Shown: positions 40,501 to 51,534, numbered from the stretch's first letter. The stretch is 64,000 bases of DNA from Lucinisca nassula (GCA_963580285.1 OY757026.1:87208651-87272650); one strand, 5' to 3'. The notes: generated by a model from the sequence alone, not told the origin. Made by a program: numbers and translations.

Positions 40501-42289
40501 GTTGTTGTTGTTGTTGTTGATCTTTAAGCAATATCATGCTGCTTATGGCCTCCTTGTGCTTTTCTTCTTCTCATATGTGCCAAAACACGTTGTACTGTAT
40601 ACTAATGTTGCTCGTGTGCATGCGTAACTCAGCTTAAATTTTGAAAATTAATTAAACCTATTAGTGCACTTTATATACTCTAGCAGTGCACCAATAAGAT
40701 CGTTTTGTCCCTCCTTGCTTATGTCCTCAATACAGCCATTTAGAACTTGCATATCAATATCTCCAATTGTATTCAGACCTTCTCTATTTAATATTCCCTC
40801 CACAGTACTTTGTAAAACCTCTCTCTGTTCTTTGTATGATTCACATTGGAATATATAGTGGTTCAAGTCTTCAGTTTCCTGGCACTCACTACACATTTTA
40901 GATTTGGTCCTATCTCTCCTTGCTTTATGGCTGTTTAGGTTCGAATGGCCTGACAACAGTTGATTCAAAACACAAAAATTTTGTCTATCACCCTCTCCAT
41001 AACAGTTTCTCTTTCCTGCCTCTTTAAACACATCTTGTACATAATCCACCTTCTCAGACAACTGATACTTTCTATTCCACTTCTCTTTCATCTGTTTCTT
41101 GATTTCCTGCACAGCTTCCTTCTTATCCATACTGATTGGCACCTCCACATTCTCTCCTGTCATCTCCATAGCCCCTTCTTTTGCTTGTCTGTCTGCCAAT
41201 TCATTCCCTTCAATGTTCTTGTGTCCTGGGACCCAGTGGGCAGTGATTTCGTTCCTGTTTGCTCTTAGTTTCTCTGACGCTTCTTTAATACGGAGTATGA
41301 TATCCACTTTATTCTTTGGAATCTGGTTCGCAAATGCAGAAATTATTGCAGATTGACAGTCGGTGAAAATGTGTATACTCCTGACAACTAGTTGTCTCGC
41401 ATCTAACAGCTCTGCTAGGAACTCCAATGCTAGCTGAATACCTACAAGTTCACCAGTGTAGTTATTGCTCAGTGGACTAACCCCTCTCTTTAAAAGAACT
41501 GGGGAGGAACCATAGCCTTCCAAATAGATCACTGCCCCTGCTCCTGTAGGTCCCGGGTTGCCTAATGCTGAACCATCAGTAAACACCACAATCTCATCTT
41601 CTCTTATCTGACTTAAAATGTCTCTGACTAGCTGTTCTTGAATTTCTTTGGTATTATTGAATTCCTCTGTATCCGCTTTCACCATAACTTTCATCAATCC
41701 CATCATATCCTTTTCATACCTAAAATCCTTCTCTATACTGTCAACTTCTAGCTTTCCACTCATCTCTCTGAACCGCGTCATCAGTAAATGCAGGATTGTG
41801 GGTTTACGTCCTGTTAGTTTATCACCCGCGATCCAATTGTCAAAATCTTCTCTCAGGGGATCGTCACCATGCTTGGCACTAATCCTTACCATCTCTTGTG
41901 CCTGTCTCAATTTAAGTTCAAGGTCAATTGGCGGATTGTTGGTTAAAATTTCTAAAGTCTCTGTACTAGTGCTGTTAAGACAGCCTGATGCTTTTAACAT
42001 GGCACACCTGTGAACTTTACCAAATTCATTATAGCATTCTGCATCAGCAGCAATAGTGACTGCAGAACCATACTCCATCACTGGCAAAACTAGGGACTTG
42101 TAAAGTTTCATGTAAATTGACTGACTGCAACCCCTCTGGCCCTGCACAAAACTGTCTATACATCTTATGGCTCCAAATCCTGCTCGAGTTCTTTCCTGTA
42201 CATGTTCCTTGAAATTCAACTTACTGTCTATTGTAATGCCAAGCACTTTCTTTGACTGTGTTAGCTTCAGGACCTCTTCCCCATATTTA
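40501..42289 (-). mobile_element. 5'-truncated non-LTR retrotransposon with 7-bp target duplication
   Basis: The minus-strand insertion ends in an AACAACAACAACAACAACAA tail (40501-40521 on plus). ACAATTT flanks it at 40494-40500 and 42290-42296. The 5' end falls inside the RT thumb, so only the last third of ORF2 was copied. A trinucleotide tail and an RNase H domain place it in the I/Jockey-type group. Confidence 0.85.
40648..42288 (-). pseudogene. Non-LTR ORF2 C-terminal part: RT thumb, RNase H, zinc motif
   Basis: 546 codons open, without a start Met. Order: RT thumb (SKKVLGITIDSKLNF; KLYKSLVLPVMEYGSAV); RNase H with FTDGSALGNPGPTGAG (Asp at 41575-41577), NNYTGELVGIQLA (Glu), IFTDCQSAI (Asp) and HWVPGHKNIEGNELADRQ (His, Asp), so all four metal-binding positions are present; then CSECQETEDLNHYIFQC, a Cys-x2-Cys-x8-His-x4-Cys knuckle. 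RNase H removes template RNA during reverse transcription. The catalytic RT palm and endonuclease are missing, so the copy is inactive despite an undamaged frame. Confidence 0.85.
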
Positions 42290-42473
42290 ACAATTTAGAC
42301 AAAAACTCCCAAGGTGCGTTTGTTTTCATTCAGCCATTTTGAGCTAACATTGTCATTTTTAATTTCGACTTCTAAAGAAGTAAATATACTTTTTCTTTTG
42401 TCACCGGTGATGCCTATGAGCAACTCACACATTATAATTGTGATGTGTAGAATATAGGGATCAACCATGGTTT

Positions 42474-42582
42474 TTCATGCGTTAACATTCGCCGGGTCCC
42501 GAGGAAGCTGTTTGACCATGAGGACGCCAGGCCGAATTTTCAAATATCTTCCGAGGGATCCGGCAAATGTTAATGCAATGAA
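42474..42582. repeat. 109-bp fold-back, 34-nt arms
   Basis: TTCATGCGTTAACATTCGCC..GAGGAAG faces CTTCCGAGGGATCCGGCAAA..GCAATGAA with a few mismatches. A compact palindromic element with no coding content. Confidence 0.7.
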
Positions 42583-43269
42583 GTAAACATGGATAATCGT
42601 TGTTCTTACATAACTTACGCTTCCGACAGCAAATTTTGACGAAAACGTCCAAACGCTCCATATAAACTCCATATAAACTCTTCAAATGCGACCGGCGAAC
42701 CAACATGGCGGCCAGTTCAGACTGTTGTTTACATTGACGTTGTTACGCAGTAGCCATCTGACGTTATCATAGAACCATAAAACGCTACCTTCATGGCGAT
42801 AACGTTACGTCGCTCAACGTAACGTAAACAAAGCAAGGACCGTCTTGTGATATCAAAAGCTCAATATCCATGTTCAAACAGCACGCGAATTTCATGATTT
42901 GAACATGGTTTTTGCTGTTTGAGCACGGCTTTCGGTCCATTTGACAATGGCTTCAAACAGCCATACGCATTGATATTTATGCAAGAATAAAGTTTCTTCT
43001 CTTGTCCTCTTTGAGCTTTATTGGCGGAAATTTAATTTGGCGTTTTTTTCCTTGACTGCAAATAGCGCCAAAATAAACTGTCCGCGAAATATAAGTGTTT
43101 TACAGTAGCTGCACGTGACCTTTGATGATGACCCGCTTGTGTTATTATTAGATATGTCTTCATCATATTCAATATCCTTGATATATCATTGTGACCTTTA
43201 GTAAGAACTCGAAGACAATTTGGAATGTTACTTATAATAACGGATGGCATATGAATAAACGTATTTTGC
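42583..43269. other. No gene recognised
   Basis: Unique-looking sequence. AACGTTACGTCGCTCAACGT and TAACGTAAACAAAG occur near 42800-42830. Only short chance open frames. Confidence 0.4.
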
Positions 43270-43805
43270 AAAATAAACGTATTTTGCCAAATATGTACTT
43301 AAATGACCTTTGAACTAAGACCGATTAGGTTGGCCATTATGCTGTTTGTAAAATTTGTGAGTTTATGCTTCCTAGATAAGGAAACTGCAACTCATATGGC
43401 TTTGTTTCAGTTGACATACTAGATAACCCTTTGTACAAAAAATAATTAAGAAAATTTGTACTTAAATGACCTTTGACCCTTGCCAAATCTATTATACAAC
43501 TTCTTTTCTCACATATGAGGCATAAACAATATGTCCTAAGTACATTGCTGGTGTTTCAATTATTTTTATTTGGTCTGCTTAGATAGAGAGGGGGTACAAA
43601 TACCAGCATGTACAAATTTTATTGTATTTTGCACTCATTTGACCTTTGACCTAATTCTGAAGTTCAGGGGCATTTTCAGACGTGGCATCCACTCCTATCA
43701 CTTTTGCATCACTCTAAACAACACTATTAGCATGGATGCCATACTCTACTCAATTTTGTCATCAGAAGTAATTTTTCGTGGTTTGGATGGCCAACTATTT
43801 TTATC
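43270..43805 (-). repeat. ~165-bp GACCTTTGACC repeat block, inverse of 37640-38110
   Basis: TACTTAAATGACCTTTGA near 43292 and 43455 and CACTCATTTGACCTTTGACC near 43632 mark the units. The block ends with GATGGCCAACTA, the complement of TAGTTGGCCATC at 37640. A 43861-43902 (AAAT)n microsatellite follows. Confidence 0.62.
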
Positions 43806-43860
43806 AGGAAAATTATATTTTGTGTAATATAAGAATGCACTTTCCACACGGATGTGTCAT

Positions 43861-43862
43861 AA

Positions 43863-43902
<40 letters not shown>
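43861..43902 (+). repeat. (AAAT)n microsatellite
   Basis: About ten uninterrupted AAAT units. Confidence 0.95.
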
Positions 43903-43948
43903 CTCGTGGACGTCTTCCCGCTTTTTTAATCATAGCCATGGGGTATAA

Positions 43949-44228
43949 CATCACAAAAACACGCCTATATAATTTTGACCCCCTCTATCCCCACTTTTAT
44001 ATAGTAAAATTGGAGTTTGCAGGGGTAAACCTTATTTTTCTTATTTCTGCTCTGAGATATAGATTGTTGGTTCTCGTTAGAACCGCCTCAATGAGGCGGT
44101 TTTAACGAGTACCCACAATCTATATTTTGAGCAAAAATAAGAAAAATATCACAATTTCTCATCTGAAAATTTTCATTTGTTCGACGATAAACATGTCAAT
44201 GTATTAGTATAGGCGTGTTGTCGTAATG
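43949..44228 (-). mobile_element. Palindromic MITE A, complete
   Basis: Ends CATCACAAAAACACGCC and GGCGTGTTGTCGTAATG, with AA on both sides. The centre is TCGTTAGAACCGCCTCAATG and inverse. The hairpin CCCCACTTTTATATAG / ATAGTAAAATTGG is retained. Confidence 0.85.
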
Positions 44229-44405
44229 AATAGCCCGGCCCACTTGTTTTATATAAACCTATGAAGAAAACCATTACGAAAACATGTACTGACTGAGTGA
44301 TACTAGTTTGAAAGGTAACTGGGTGCTAAAAGTACATAGGGGCTACCCTTCTTGTGTCTGTATTATATTCCCATGGGCTTTATAGCCTGTTGGAACCTTG
44401 AAATA

Positions 44406-44655
44406 CAGCTCGATAGCTCAGTGGTTAGCGCATTCGACTCATGATCAAGAGGTTGTGGGTTCGAATCCGGCCATCGGAGGCGAGGTGTGTCCTTGGGCAA
44501 GACATGTAATGCCACTGCCCCACTCCACCCAGGTGAAAATGGGTAGCAGTGGTGTAAAAATCATTGCCTCTCGCGCGCGTGACAACATCCGGAATGAGTG
44601 TTCGAGAGCGATTCAAATAAGCTTGAAACTTTCGTCGCATTCGCACTAAAATAAA
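44406..44655 (+). mobile_element. SINE S6, tRNA-derived
   Basis: The head GCTCGATAGCTCAGTGGTTA (A box) and GTGGGTTCGAATCCGGC (B box) is followed by TGTCCTTGGGCAAGACATG and CCACCCAGGTGAAAATGGG, a conserved central motif of invertebrate SINEs. It ends near CGCACTAAAATAAATT. The head cannot form a full tRNA acceptor stem. Confidence 0.8.
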
Positions 44656-44715
44656 TTAGTATAAACTAGATATAGATATCCTCGTCTTCTCCTATATCTA
44701 TAACCGTAAACGATG

Positions 44716-44935
44716 GCACAGAAAAATTCCTATATTAAGACCACCTTTGGGACTGTTCAAAAGTGACCTTCAAGACCACTTTTGAACAGTCCCAGATGTG
44801 GTTCTTGACCAGAGGACACTATGGGCAGAAAACACAAAGAAAGATTAAGTGCACCTTTCACAATAAGCGTTTTAAAGCAGAATTTGTCTTAATTATAGGT
44901 GGTCTTAACAGCGGAATGTTACTGTATTTGTCTCC
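44716..44935 (+). mobile_element. AAGACCACC MITE (family H)
   Basis: Left AAATTCCTATATTAAGACCA and right TGGTCTTAACAGCGGAATGT..TACTGTAT are inverted. An inner TTCAAAAGTGACC / GACCACTTTTGAACAGTCCC pair is also present. Other copies are at 57130-57375 and 57726-58385. Confidence 0.65.
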
Positions 44936-45315
44936 TTTAGCGGAGAAGAGCTTAAAAAACTGAGGCTTGGTGCTAACAATTCTTCGCACTACACAAAAAA
45001 GTCGACAAATAAACCTGAAATGGTGGTGTTCTAGAAGAAGAAGAAGCTAGTTCACATTTTGCCTGGTGAAGAAAGAGCATAATATTAATCCATATGTATT
45101 AGCTTACACTAGCTTCTAATTCCTTACACGTTTTCATCCTTTTTTACTTTTTGCCGAATGCCCACGGTAATAACAAGTCAGAAGGACATGGCCTCGGACC
45201 TCGCACCTGGGTTCAAGATATTTTTTCGTCTTTAATATGAACAGATGGAAAACCGTCTTGGAAAAAGCAGAGTACCAGATATCTATGATATGGATTTTAC
45301 GGGTGCTGACAAGAA

Positions 45316-45428
45316 GTTTTTAGCTCACCAGAGCCGAAGCTCCCGCCGTCGTCGTCCGCGTCGTCTGTGTCTGCGTCGTCTGTGTCTGCGTCGTCTGTGT
45401 CTGCGTCGTCTGCGTCGTCCGTCAACAC
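45316..45428 (-). mobile_element. HP-type 3' end (CGACGCAGAC microsatellite plus hairpin)
   Basis: On the minus strand an array of GACGACGCAGACACA units precedes GGGAGCTTCGGCTCTGGTGA and GCTAAAA, a short terminal hairpin as in HP elements. The rest of the element is missing. Directly before it, 45245-45315 (ATGGAAAACCGTCTTGG..) is unassigned and could be an exon start. Confidence 0.6.
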
Positions 45429-45450
45429 TATCAAACGACATCTCTTAAGC

Positions 45451-45594
45451 ATTGAGGCGGTTCTAACGAATACCCACAACCTATGTCTTGGAATAAAAAT
45501 AAGAAAAATAATGTTTACCCCCATAAACCCCAGTTTTCTCTATATAAAGTGGGGTTTAGGGGGGTGTTCATTTCACGGAGTTGTTCACGTGATG
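45451..45594 (+). mobile_element. Palindromic MITE B, right half
   Basis: It starts in the middle of the hairpin (ATTGAGGCGGTTCTAACG) and is complete to the right end TTGTTCACGTGATG. Confidence 0.75.
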
Positions 45595-45609
45595 AAATTC
45601 GACTCATTA

Positions 45610-46545
45610 GCTTGGTTACTTTGGCCATAGACTTATAATGGAGAACATTGAAACAAAAAGGCATTAACTGCAGATATTTTGACAAAACTTTCATAGAAAT
45701 GGTTCTTATGCAATCTACGATCTGCCATATGATTTTAGGCCTACTGCTCATTTTAATGTTTGCCATGGAAACCATAATGCAAACAAAAGAGAAACAAACT
45801 AAAAAATCATAGAAATATTCTTTCAGCAACCATCTATCTGCAATATGATTTATGGCCAATTGCTCATCTTTATTGGTTGCCTTGGAAACCAAAATGCTCC
45901 CCACACACACGATCCCTTAGTTTGGTTGCTATGGCAACTTAGAGCCTCCATAGACTTGTAGTTGGGAAAATTGAAAGATGGCATTTACTGCCAAGCCTTA
46001 GCAGATAATTAGGGCCCCGCACTGAAAGTGTGGGTGCCCTATAGTAATCACTCTGTCCGTCCGTCTGTCTGTCTGTCCGTCTGTCCGTCCACAAATTTTT
46101 ATTACTCCTCTGATAGCGCTGCCGGGGCCCTAGTCAGTTTCACTGACAGCTCTAGTTTGTCAAAACTTTCATAGAAATATTTTAAGCAATCTTCTATCTG
46201 CCATATGAATTTCGGCCTACTGCTCCTTTTTACTGGTTGTCATTGGAAACCAAAATTAAAAAGAAAAAAAACTTAAAAACTCATTTCCAACTAAACCATA
46301 TGCTCTATGAGGCTGTGACTTTTATTTACCACATTTGCCTTTACATATTTTATTTTTTGATTTTTTAATGAATTTTGGCTATTTAGATTAGACGTAAAAT
46401 GGGGAAAATAGAAAAATGACATTTACGCCTTTCAAGGTTTTTGTCAACTTTCACAGAAATGTTATTTAAACAATGTTCTATCTGCCATATGATTTAATCA
46501 CTTTAGGCCTATAGTTTGCCACAGTTGGGCAGTTGTCATATTGCA
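45610..46545 (-). repeat. Diverged ~145-bp tandem repeats
   Basis: CTGCCATATGATTTTAGG, GCAATATGATTTATGG and CTGCCATATGAATTTCGG followed by CTACTGCTC and GGAAACCA mark the units (about 45725, 45842, 46200, 46489). A foreign 150-bp element splits one unit at 46010-46157. Confidence 0.6.
46010..46157. mobile_element. TAGGGCCCCG fold-back with GTCT/GTCC microsatellite
   Basis: TAGGGCCCCG (46010-46019) and CGGGGCCCTA (46123-46132) are inverted ends. The middle has CTGTCCGTCCGTCTGTCTG. A small hairpin, GTCAGTTTCACTGAC, follows. The host repeat resumes at TTTGTCAAAACTTTCATAG. Confidence 0.6.
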
Positions 46546-46724
46546 AAAACACATTCAAGCGACATCAGAACTCTGAAGCTACTAGCCTATTTGGGTCCAA
46601 ATTTTATCTGTACGGTCCATGATTACAGGGCTTCCATGGTCTATTAAAACACATGGCTGTCAGTGGGCAGTGCCCATCTGAGCTCTGGTGTGCATAGTGT
46701 CCCATGGGTCTCTTTTTGCAAAGT

Positions 46725-46953
46725 AGAAGTGGAGGCAATGATCAGGAATCGATACAATTAACCCACAGCTCCCATCAGAGACACCAAAGGGAAAGAAACA
46801 CAAACATGAAACAACAGACCCCAACGGAAACGCAAACAGCGGAAAGACAAAATGACAGTTACTTTCCCACAAAATGGCTATCCAAAATAAAATAATATAA
46901 GCGACACAAACACCCAAAGACAAACAATAACAAAAATAAACCGCGACAGAAGA
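46725..46953 (-). mobile_element. Family E fragment
   Basis: AAGTAGAAGTGGAGGCAATG through AACCGCGACAGAAGAAG; it stops where MITE A sequence begins. Confidence 0.72.
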
Positions 46954-46956
46954 AGT

Positions 46957-47045
46957 TTCATCACGAAAACATGCCTATATAATTTTGACCCCCTTGAACC
47001 CCACTTTTATATAGTAAAACTGGGGTTTAAAGGGGTAAACCCTCG
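46957..47045 (-). mobile_element. Palindromic MITE A, left half
   Basis: CATCACGAAAACATGCC through GGGGTTTAAAGGGGTAAACC, then unrelated sequence. Confidence 0.72.
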
Positions 47046-47355
47046 GTCAGTACAAAAATATGTGATGTCATTTAAAGATATTTCCTCCTCCAATAAGCGC
47101 CCTCTACGGAGGGATATGACATGCACTATACTGGTTAACAGCTTATTAATAAACTTGCCCAGTCAAACTAACCGACTTGATATGACCTACTTGATATGAC
47201 CTACGTAGTGTTGTCAGGGCCATTGAGCTCAATGCAAACAAACACAAACTGAAGTTTTATTAGGGTCGAACCTTTAAATCATTTTATTGGTTTCAGTTCT
47301 AGAAATGGAACAAAAACAGAAATGCTGAAATAATTCATATAAAGCACTATATTTT

Positions 47356-47639
47356 CATCACGAAAACACGACTATAACTTTGACTCCCATATACCCCGCT
47401 TTTATATGGTAAAACTGAGGTTTGCAGGGGAATACATTATTTTTTCTTACTTCTGCTATAAAACATAGATTGTGAGTACTCGTTAGAACCGCCTCGCCGA
47501 GGCGGTTCTAACGAGTACTCACAATCTTTGCTTTGAGCGAAAATATGAAAAAAAAATAACAGAATTTTTTATCTGAAAATTTTAATTTTTTGGTAGTCAA
47601 ATTTTCTATATATGTTTGAATAGGCGTGTTTTCGTCAAG
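47356..47639 (-). mobile_element. Palindromic MITE A, complete
   Basis: Ends CATCACGAAAACACGAC and GGCGTGTTTTCGTCAAG. The central arms GTTAGAACCGCCTCGCC / GGCGAGGCGGTTCTAAC are perfect. Confidence 0.85.
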
Positions 47640-48420
47640 CACGTGAGAAACCCCGCCACGAGAAAACATGTCTTCAGAGTTCCCGACCAAATGTGACACA
47701 AACCAGCTCAGCTGCACAGACCAGCAAAAGTCTTGCAAATTTCATATTTAGAAACTAGAGGCATTTTTGTTGTATCCAAGCAGCGAACATGAAAGTTCTT
47801 ATCAAATATCAAATACAAGCTTTTTCAGGATGTGGCTTAAGTGAAACTAACACGATAGGCTAGTTCATAAAAGATAAAGAAAAAGAAGATTTATTTTTCT
47901 TACATGCTTTTCAATGAATGATAGAGATTTATCAGTGAAATATAAATCAATATTTTCACTGTTTCAAACAGTGAAAATACGATTTTTTTATTTTTCACTG
48001 TTTGGGACTACTTTTTTCTTCAAATCTAACTCAAATTTCAATTTTATCTTTGTCAGATAACTGAACAATACTAAAATGTGTTCTAATTGACGCATAGCCC
48101 GTTCATGTGTGACGGGGACGTAACTGACGTCATTTATGACGCTGACGTCACGTCTTTTGTCGCGCGACGTTAGACTTGCCAGCAACTTCTTTGGAAAACT
48201 ACTCTCTCAATTATTTCATTAATCATTCATAATAATACCATCCCAGACCATTTCTCAGGTGCAAACTTTCAGTTTACACCCAATAGTATACCCACTAAAC
48301 ACGATGGACACCACCAAATTGACGCGAAACGAACAGGAACAAAGATAATTTTCTCCGAATGTGAGCGACACCATTAAAGACGCTAAATTTTGCCTTTTGA
48401 AGCATGTAAGAAACAGAAAA

Positions 48421-48568
48421 TTTGATTTTTTCAGTGCAAGATCAAATTTTATTTCACTCATGAACACCAAAACTGCTATTTTCACTCGTGGCTACGCCAC
48501 TCGTGAATATAACAGTTTTGGTGTTCATTCGATGAAATAAAATTCGATCTTACACTGAAAAAATCAAA
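48421..48568. repeat. 148-bp fold-back, ~72-nt arms
   Basis: TTTGATTTTTTCAGTGCAAG faces CTTACACTGAAAAAATCAAA. The arms continue through AATTTTATTTCACTC and GAACACCAAAACTG to a CGTGGCTACGCCACG centre. Few mismatches suggest recent origin. A looser AACAGTGAAAATA repeat lies at 47930-48000. Confidence 0.82.
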
Positions 48569-48572
48569 TATC

Positions 48573-48806
48573 CTCTATAACGTCGCATATCCGAAACAAT
48601 AAACATAAGTATTGTGACAAACAAAGTATCCTTTAACAAATACTTACCTGCCTTCATTATCTTCCTAGGACCACCCCTGATAATGCGAGCGTCAGCCAAT
48701 GAAGAGCCTAGTACCATTTTTTACGCCTTTGGTATGGCGCGGCAGGGGATCGAACCCGCGACCTCCCATTCCCAAAGCGGACGCTCTACCACTGAGCTAT
48801 CAAGCT
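48573..48806 (-). mobile_element. SINE S3, tRNA-derived
   Basis: Minus-strand head TTGATAGCTCAGTGGTAGAG (A box) and GGTCGCGGGTTCGATCCC (B box); body GCTGACGCTCGCATTATCAG; tail TCGGATATGCGACGTTATAG. About 85% similar to 19915-20183. Confidence 0.82.
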
Positions 48807-49084
48807 GTTCAAGCTGAAAGACATTATACTTTGGCTGTTCGGCCTGGCTAATAGCTCGGACCCAACATGTATACTGAGTCCGTGCTGATACAATGATTCT
48901 AGACCTGCATCAGAGTTACAGCGCTTGCTGACTGTATCGAGTCGCGCATTCTTATGTTATACAAATTTCAGACTGTAATAAAAGCACTATAGTAGTTTTT
49001 ATGTTCAATTTAGATTCAGACACACTTGAATCCCAAATTGTTCGCTGTTTTATCGGTCATGAGACTTGAAAACGTGGCTTTCAT

Positions 49085-49265
49085 TCCCCCTGGGCACATG
49101 AGGTTCAAGCTATATCGGATAAATGTCACGACGTTCCACGTCTGTCACGACGTTTCACTGACGTGGTTGCAACGTGGTTTAGACAGTGTATGTCTTTGAA
49201 GTCCACGTCATGATTCCTAACGGAATGTTTCTTCCCGCTGAGTTCGGCTTTGTCTACATTTTATG
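49085..49265. repeat. ACGT-rich degenerate repeat (possible MITE)
   Basis: ATGTCACGACGTTCCACG, TGTCACGACGTTTCACTGAC and TTGCAACGTGGTTTAGAC lie between CCCTGGGCACA and TGTCTGCTGGG. A similar ACGTTG-rich block is at 56650-56790. The ends suggest a small DNA transposon but no target duplication was seen. Confidence 0.4.
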
Positions 49266-49467
49266 TGTCTGCTGGGCTCCCCTTAATTAGCAGAACAGCT
49301 AGACCGTCAAAAACTATTTACTGATCTATCGAATGGACCCGAGTCAGTTCACCGACAAGACAGTTCACGAGCACCTATTTTGGAGAACTTTCTTGTTTCC
49401 CTGTCTAATTAGGCTTATCTTGTTTACAGAGTGCTTTCGCTGATTGTAAGAGACCATTTCTTCCTGA

Positions 49468-49644
49468 TCACGTGATAATGATCCATTTAGCTACAGCGAG
49501 GAATGTGATTGGCCAGATGTTGCCACCTGGTGTTGCTGAGTTGGTATCTGTAGCAAACATAGAAGGGGAGAGTTCTAGTACTGTCGTCATGTTGTAGGGT
49601 ACATCTCTGTTACAGTAGGAGTCTGTACAGCAAGAACGACATTC
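49468..49644 (-). CDS. Ly6/uPAR (LU domain) protein, last coding exon
   Basis: 58 codons plus TGA, phase 0 at the acceptor (GTTTTGTTTTCTTTTCAG). It encodes ECRSCCTDSYCNRDVP, the diagnostic CC-x2-D-x-C-N end of the three-finger LU fold, with N-x-T (NMTT). A linker rich in Ser/Thr and a hydrophobic end (WPITFLAVAKWIIIT) follow. Such a tail is expected for a GPI-anchor signal, so the mature protein would sit on the outer cell surface; the tail is short, which leaves some doubt. It follows exon 54341-54492 after a 4.7-kb intron. Confidence 0.82.
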   Translation of the reverse strand, partial: ECRSCCTDSYCNRDVPYNMTTVLELSPSMFATDTNSATPGGNIWPITFLAVAKWIIIT

Positions 49645-49704
49645 CTGAAAAGAAAACAAAACTAAATAAATAACTAGATAACCATAACAGGTCCTCACCC
49701 TTTA

Positions 49705-49845
49705 TCACGACAACCCTTACCTTAGCAAACGGTGTAGATCTGAAGAAGCCATCTGATCAGGACCTCCACTGTTTGTCGTTCGGTTTGCGAATTTCAACAA
49801 TGTAACCTGATTGGCTGATAGCCCGAAATGGGTGTTGCTAATCAG
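49705..49845 (-). mobile_element. AAACAGTG palindromic MITE
   Basis: GCAAACGGTGTAGATCTGAA / GCCATCTGATCAGGACCTCC..ACTGTTTG, then ACCTGATTGGCTGATA. Same family as 24040-24400. Confidence 0.62.
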
Positions 49846-49945
49846 ATTATTCATTATAAGGATTAAAGACCCACTTTTTTATATACAAGTCGCTCAAGCG
49901 CGAATGTGTTTTCTGCACATCGGTCAGCACAGATTCAACTCATTT

Positions 49946-50534
49946 TGGGTCCCCGGTTGCATGGGTGCGGGGGGGAACACAAAACCCACACATTCTTATA
50001 CAGTGGTTACATAAGCACTGCTTCTACCTCTTACAGACCCTACCCTACATGACTTGGACTAAAACCGGTTGAACCGAAGCGGGGCGCTGTGGTTGCGGCT
50101 CATTTGCTTTGCACTTATGAGTGCTCCGCCGACGCAACACATCGGTGATAGACAAGTCTAAACTTAGGCTTATGTAACCCTAACCCTAACCCTAACCCTA
50201 GCCCTAACCCTAACCCTAACCCTAACTCCAATACACACTAATCATACTTTCTTTTGCAGGTACATGGGGATCCTTGACGGGGAATCCCTCCATACCTCGT
50301 GTAGGACAGCTACAGAGAAGTCATCGGCTGGGTGCTCAGAAGGCTGCCTCGTAGAGGCCCCCTTGGGGACACCCTCCTGATGAAACCCGGAAATGTGCGA
50401 AGCGAAGACAGCATGCTGTCAGAACGGAGCATACATCTCTGGAGTAGGTCAAATACAGAACAATTAAATAGGCGGGGCAACGGTAATGACCAAATTTGAT
50501 AGGGATTTGGACACAGGAAGACCCTTAAAAAAGC
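49946..50534 (+). repeat. 589-bp module, copy 1
   Basis: TGGGTCCCCGGTTGCATGGG through ACCCTTAAAAAAGC is repeated at 51535-52123 at an exact offset of 1589 bp with about 97% identity. It includes GAACCGAAGCGGGGCGCTG, the telomeric block, TTCTTTTGCAGGTACAT and GCCTCGTAGAGGCCCCC. No known element or protein is recognised. Confidence 0.85.
50175..50225 (-). repeat. Interstitial telomeric repeat, copy 1
   Basis: About eight CCCTAA units (TTAGGG on minus) with one CCCTAG variant at the fifth position. It lies inside an intron, not at a chromosome end. Confidence 0.92.
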
Positions 50535-51534
50535 AACATTATGCCTCAGATAGTCGAGGCAATCATTACATTTTTGAAAGACACCGAGTTATTCGATAAA
50601 ATATAGACAGCTGCAGTATAAAAGAGTAACCATGTAATACTAATCCAAGTTTATTTCTCTTCCAGCGCTGGAATCCTTTCATGCAGCGATCATTAATACT
50701 GCATGTTTCTTTCTATTACAGACACAGCCTCCAATAACCACCTGGCCCCAAACCAATAACACCATATATCCTTGCCCCCAGGGACTCGAGGGGAGATTAG
50801 ATCATAAAGCAATATGAATCTCTCAATCTAATTATGCTGGGCGTGGGACTAAGGTTTCTAGGTTTCGATCAGAGAGCCAACCAATGCTGCTAACGTTAGG
50901 TTACTGACTGCGGGAGGCAATCTGGTTCCCTGTGCCTTGTTCCATAACCAGTCTTTAATTACATGTAGATGCCCAGAACTGTGTTCAGGACATCCTGAAT
51001 GCATTAGGTTTGCACATCCGTATATGCCAAAAGTGCTTGTATGTAGTTTGGCGTGTGCGGATTTGTGAACCTATATATTCCTGTTCAGGCGCACTGGTCG
51101 CTATGGCTGTGTGTGCCGGAAAATGACTCATATTCATTGGTTCTCTCGATTTTGGCAGACAGTCTCATCTGTGTGTCTGGGTCGGGAGAATCAACTGAAG
51201 TAGCATATAAGTTTCTCTCTAAACAAATCATTTAAACAAAAAATTGCGCCTGGTCGTGATCACGTGCTTGCTGGGGCATGGGCTGGTTGCAACCTAGGTG
51301 AGGGACTGTCCCAATCAGACCGTGACCATGTTGTGCTTCTGGCCTGCGCCGTCGCGAACAGGTGGATTGTTTTTATTAAGAATTTAACAGTGCTGCTTAT
51401 GCTGCCCAACCCATAGATATAGGCCCCATTCTCATATTTCTGCCTCTCCGTGCACCTGGGGGCCCCGGGCTGGTGCCCCTGGTGACATGATTCCCCCACT
51501 TTGGGCGGACTGGCCGTTCCCGGGGCGGTGGCCC
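50535..51534. other. Spacer between the two 589-bp modules, no gene recognised
   Basis: Unique-looking. The minus-strand open frame at 51260-51580 is GC-rich and overlaps the second module. It has no splice or family support. Confidence 0.45.

Noticed and set aside
45297..45524. Asp/Ala/Thr-repeat protein on the minus strand
   Set aside because: It is the translation of the GACGACGCAGACACA microsatellite of an HP-type end.
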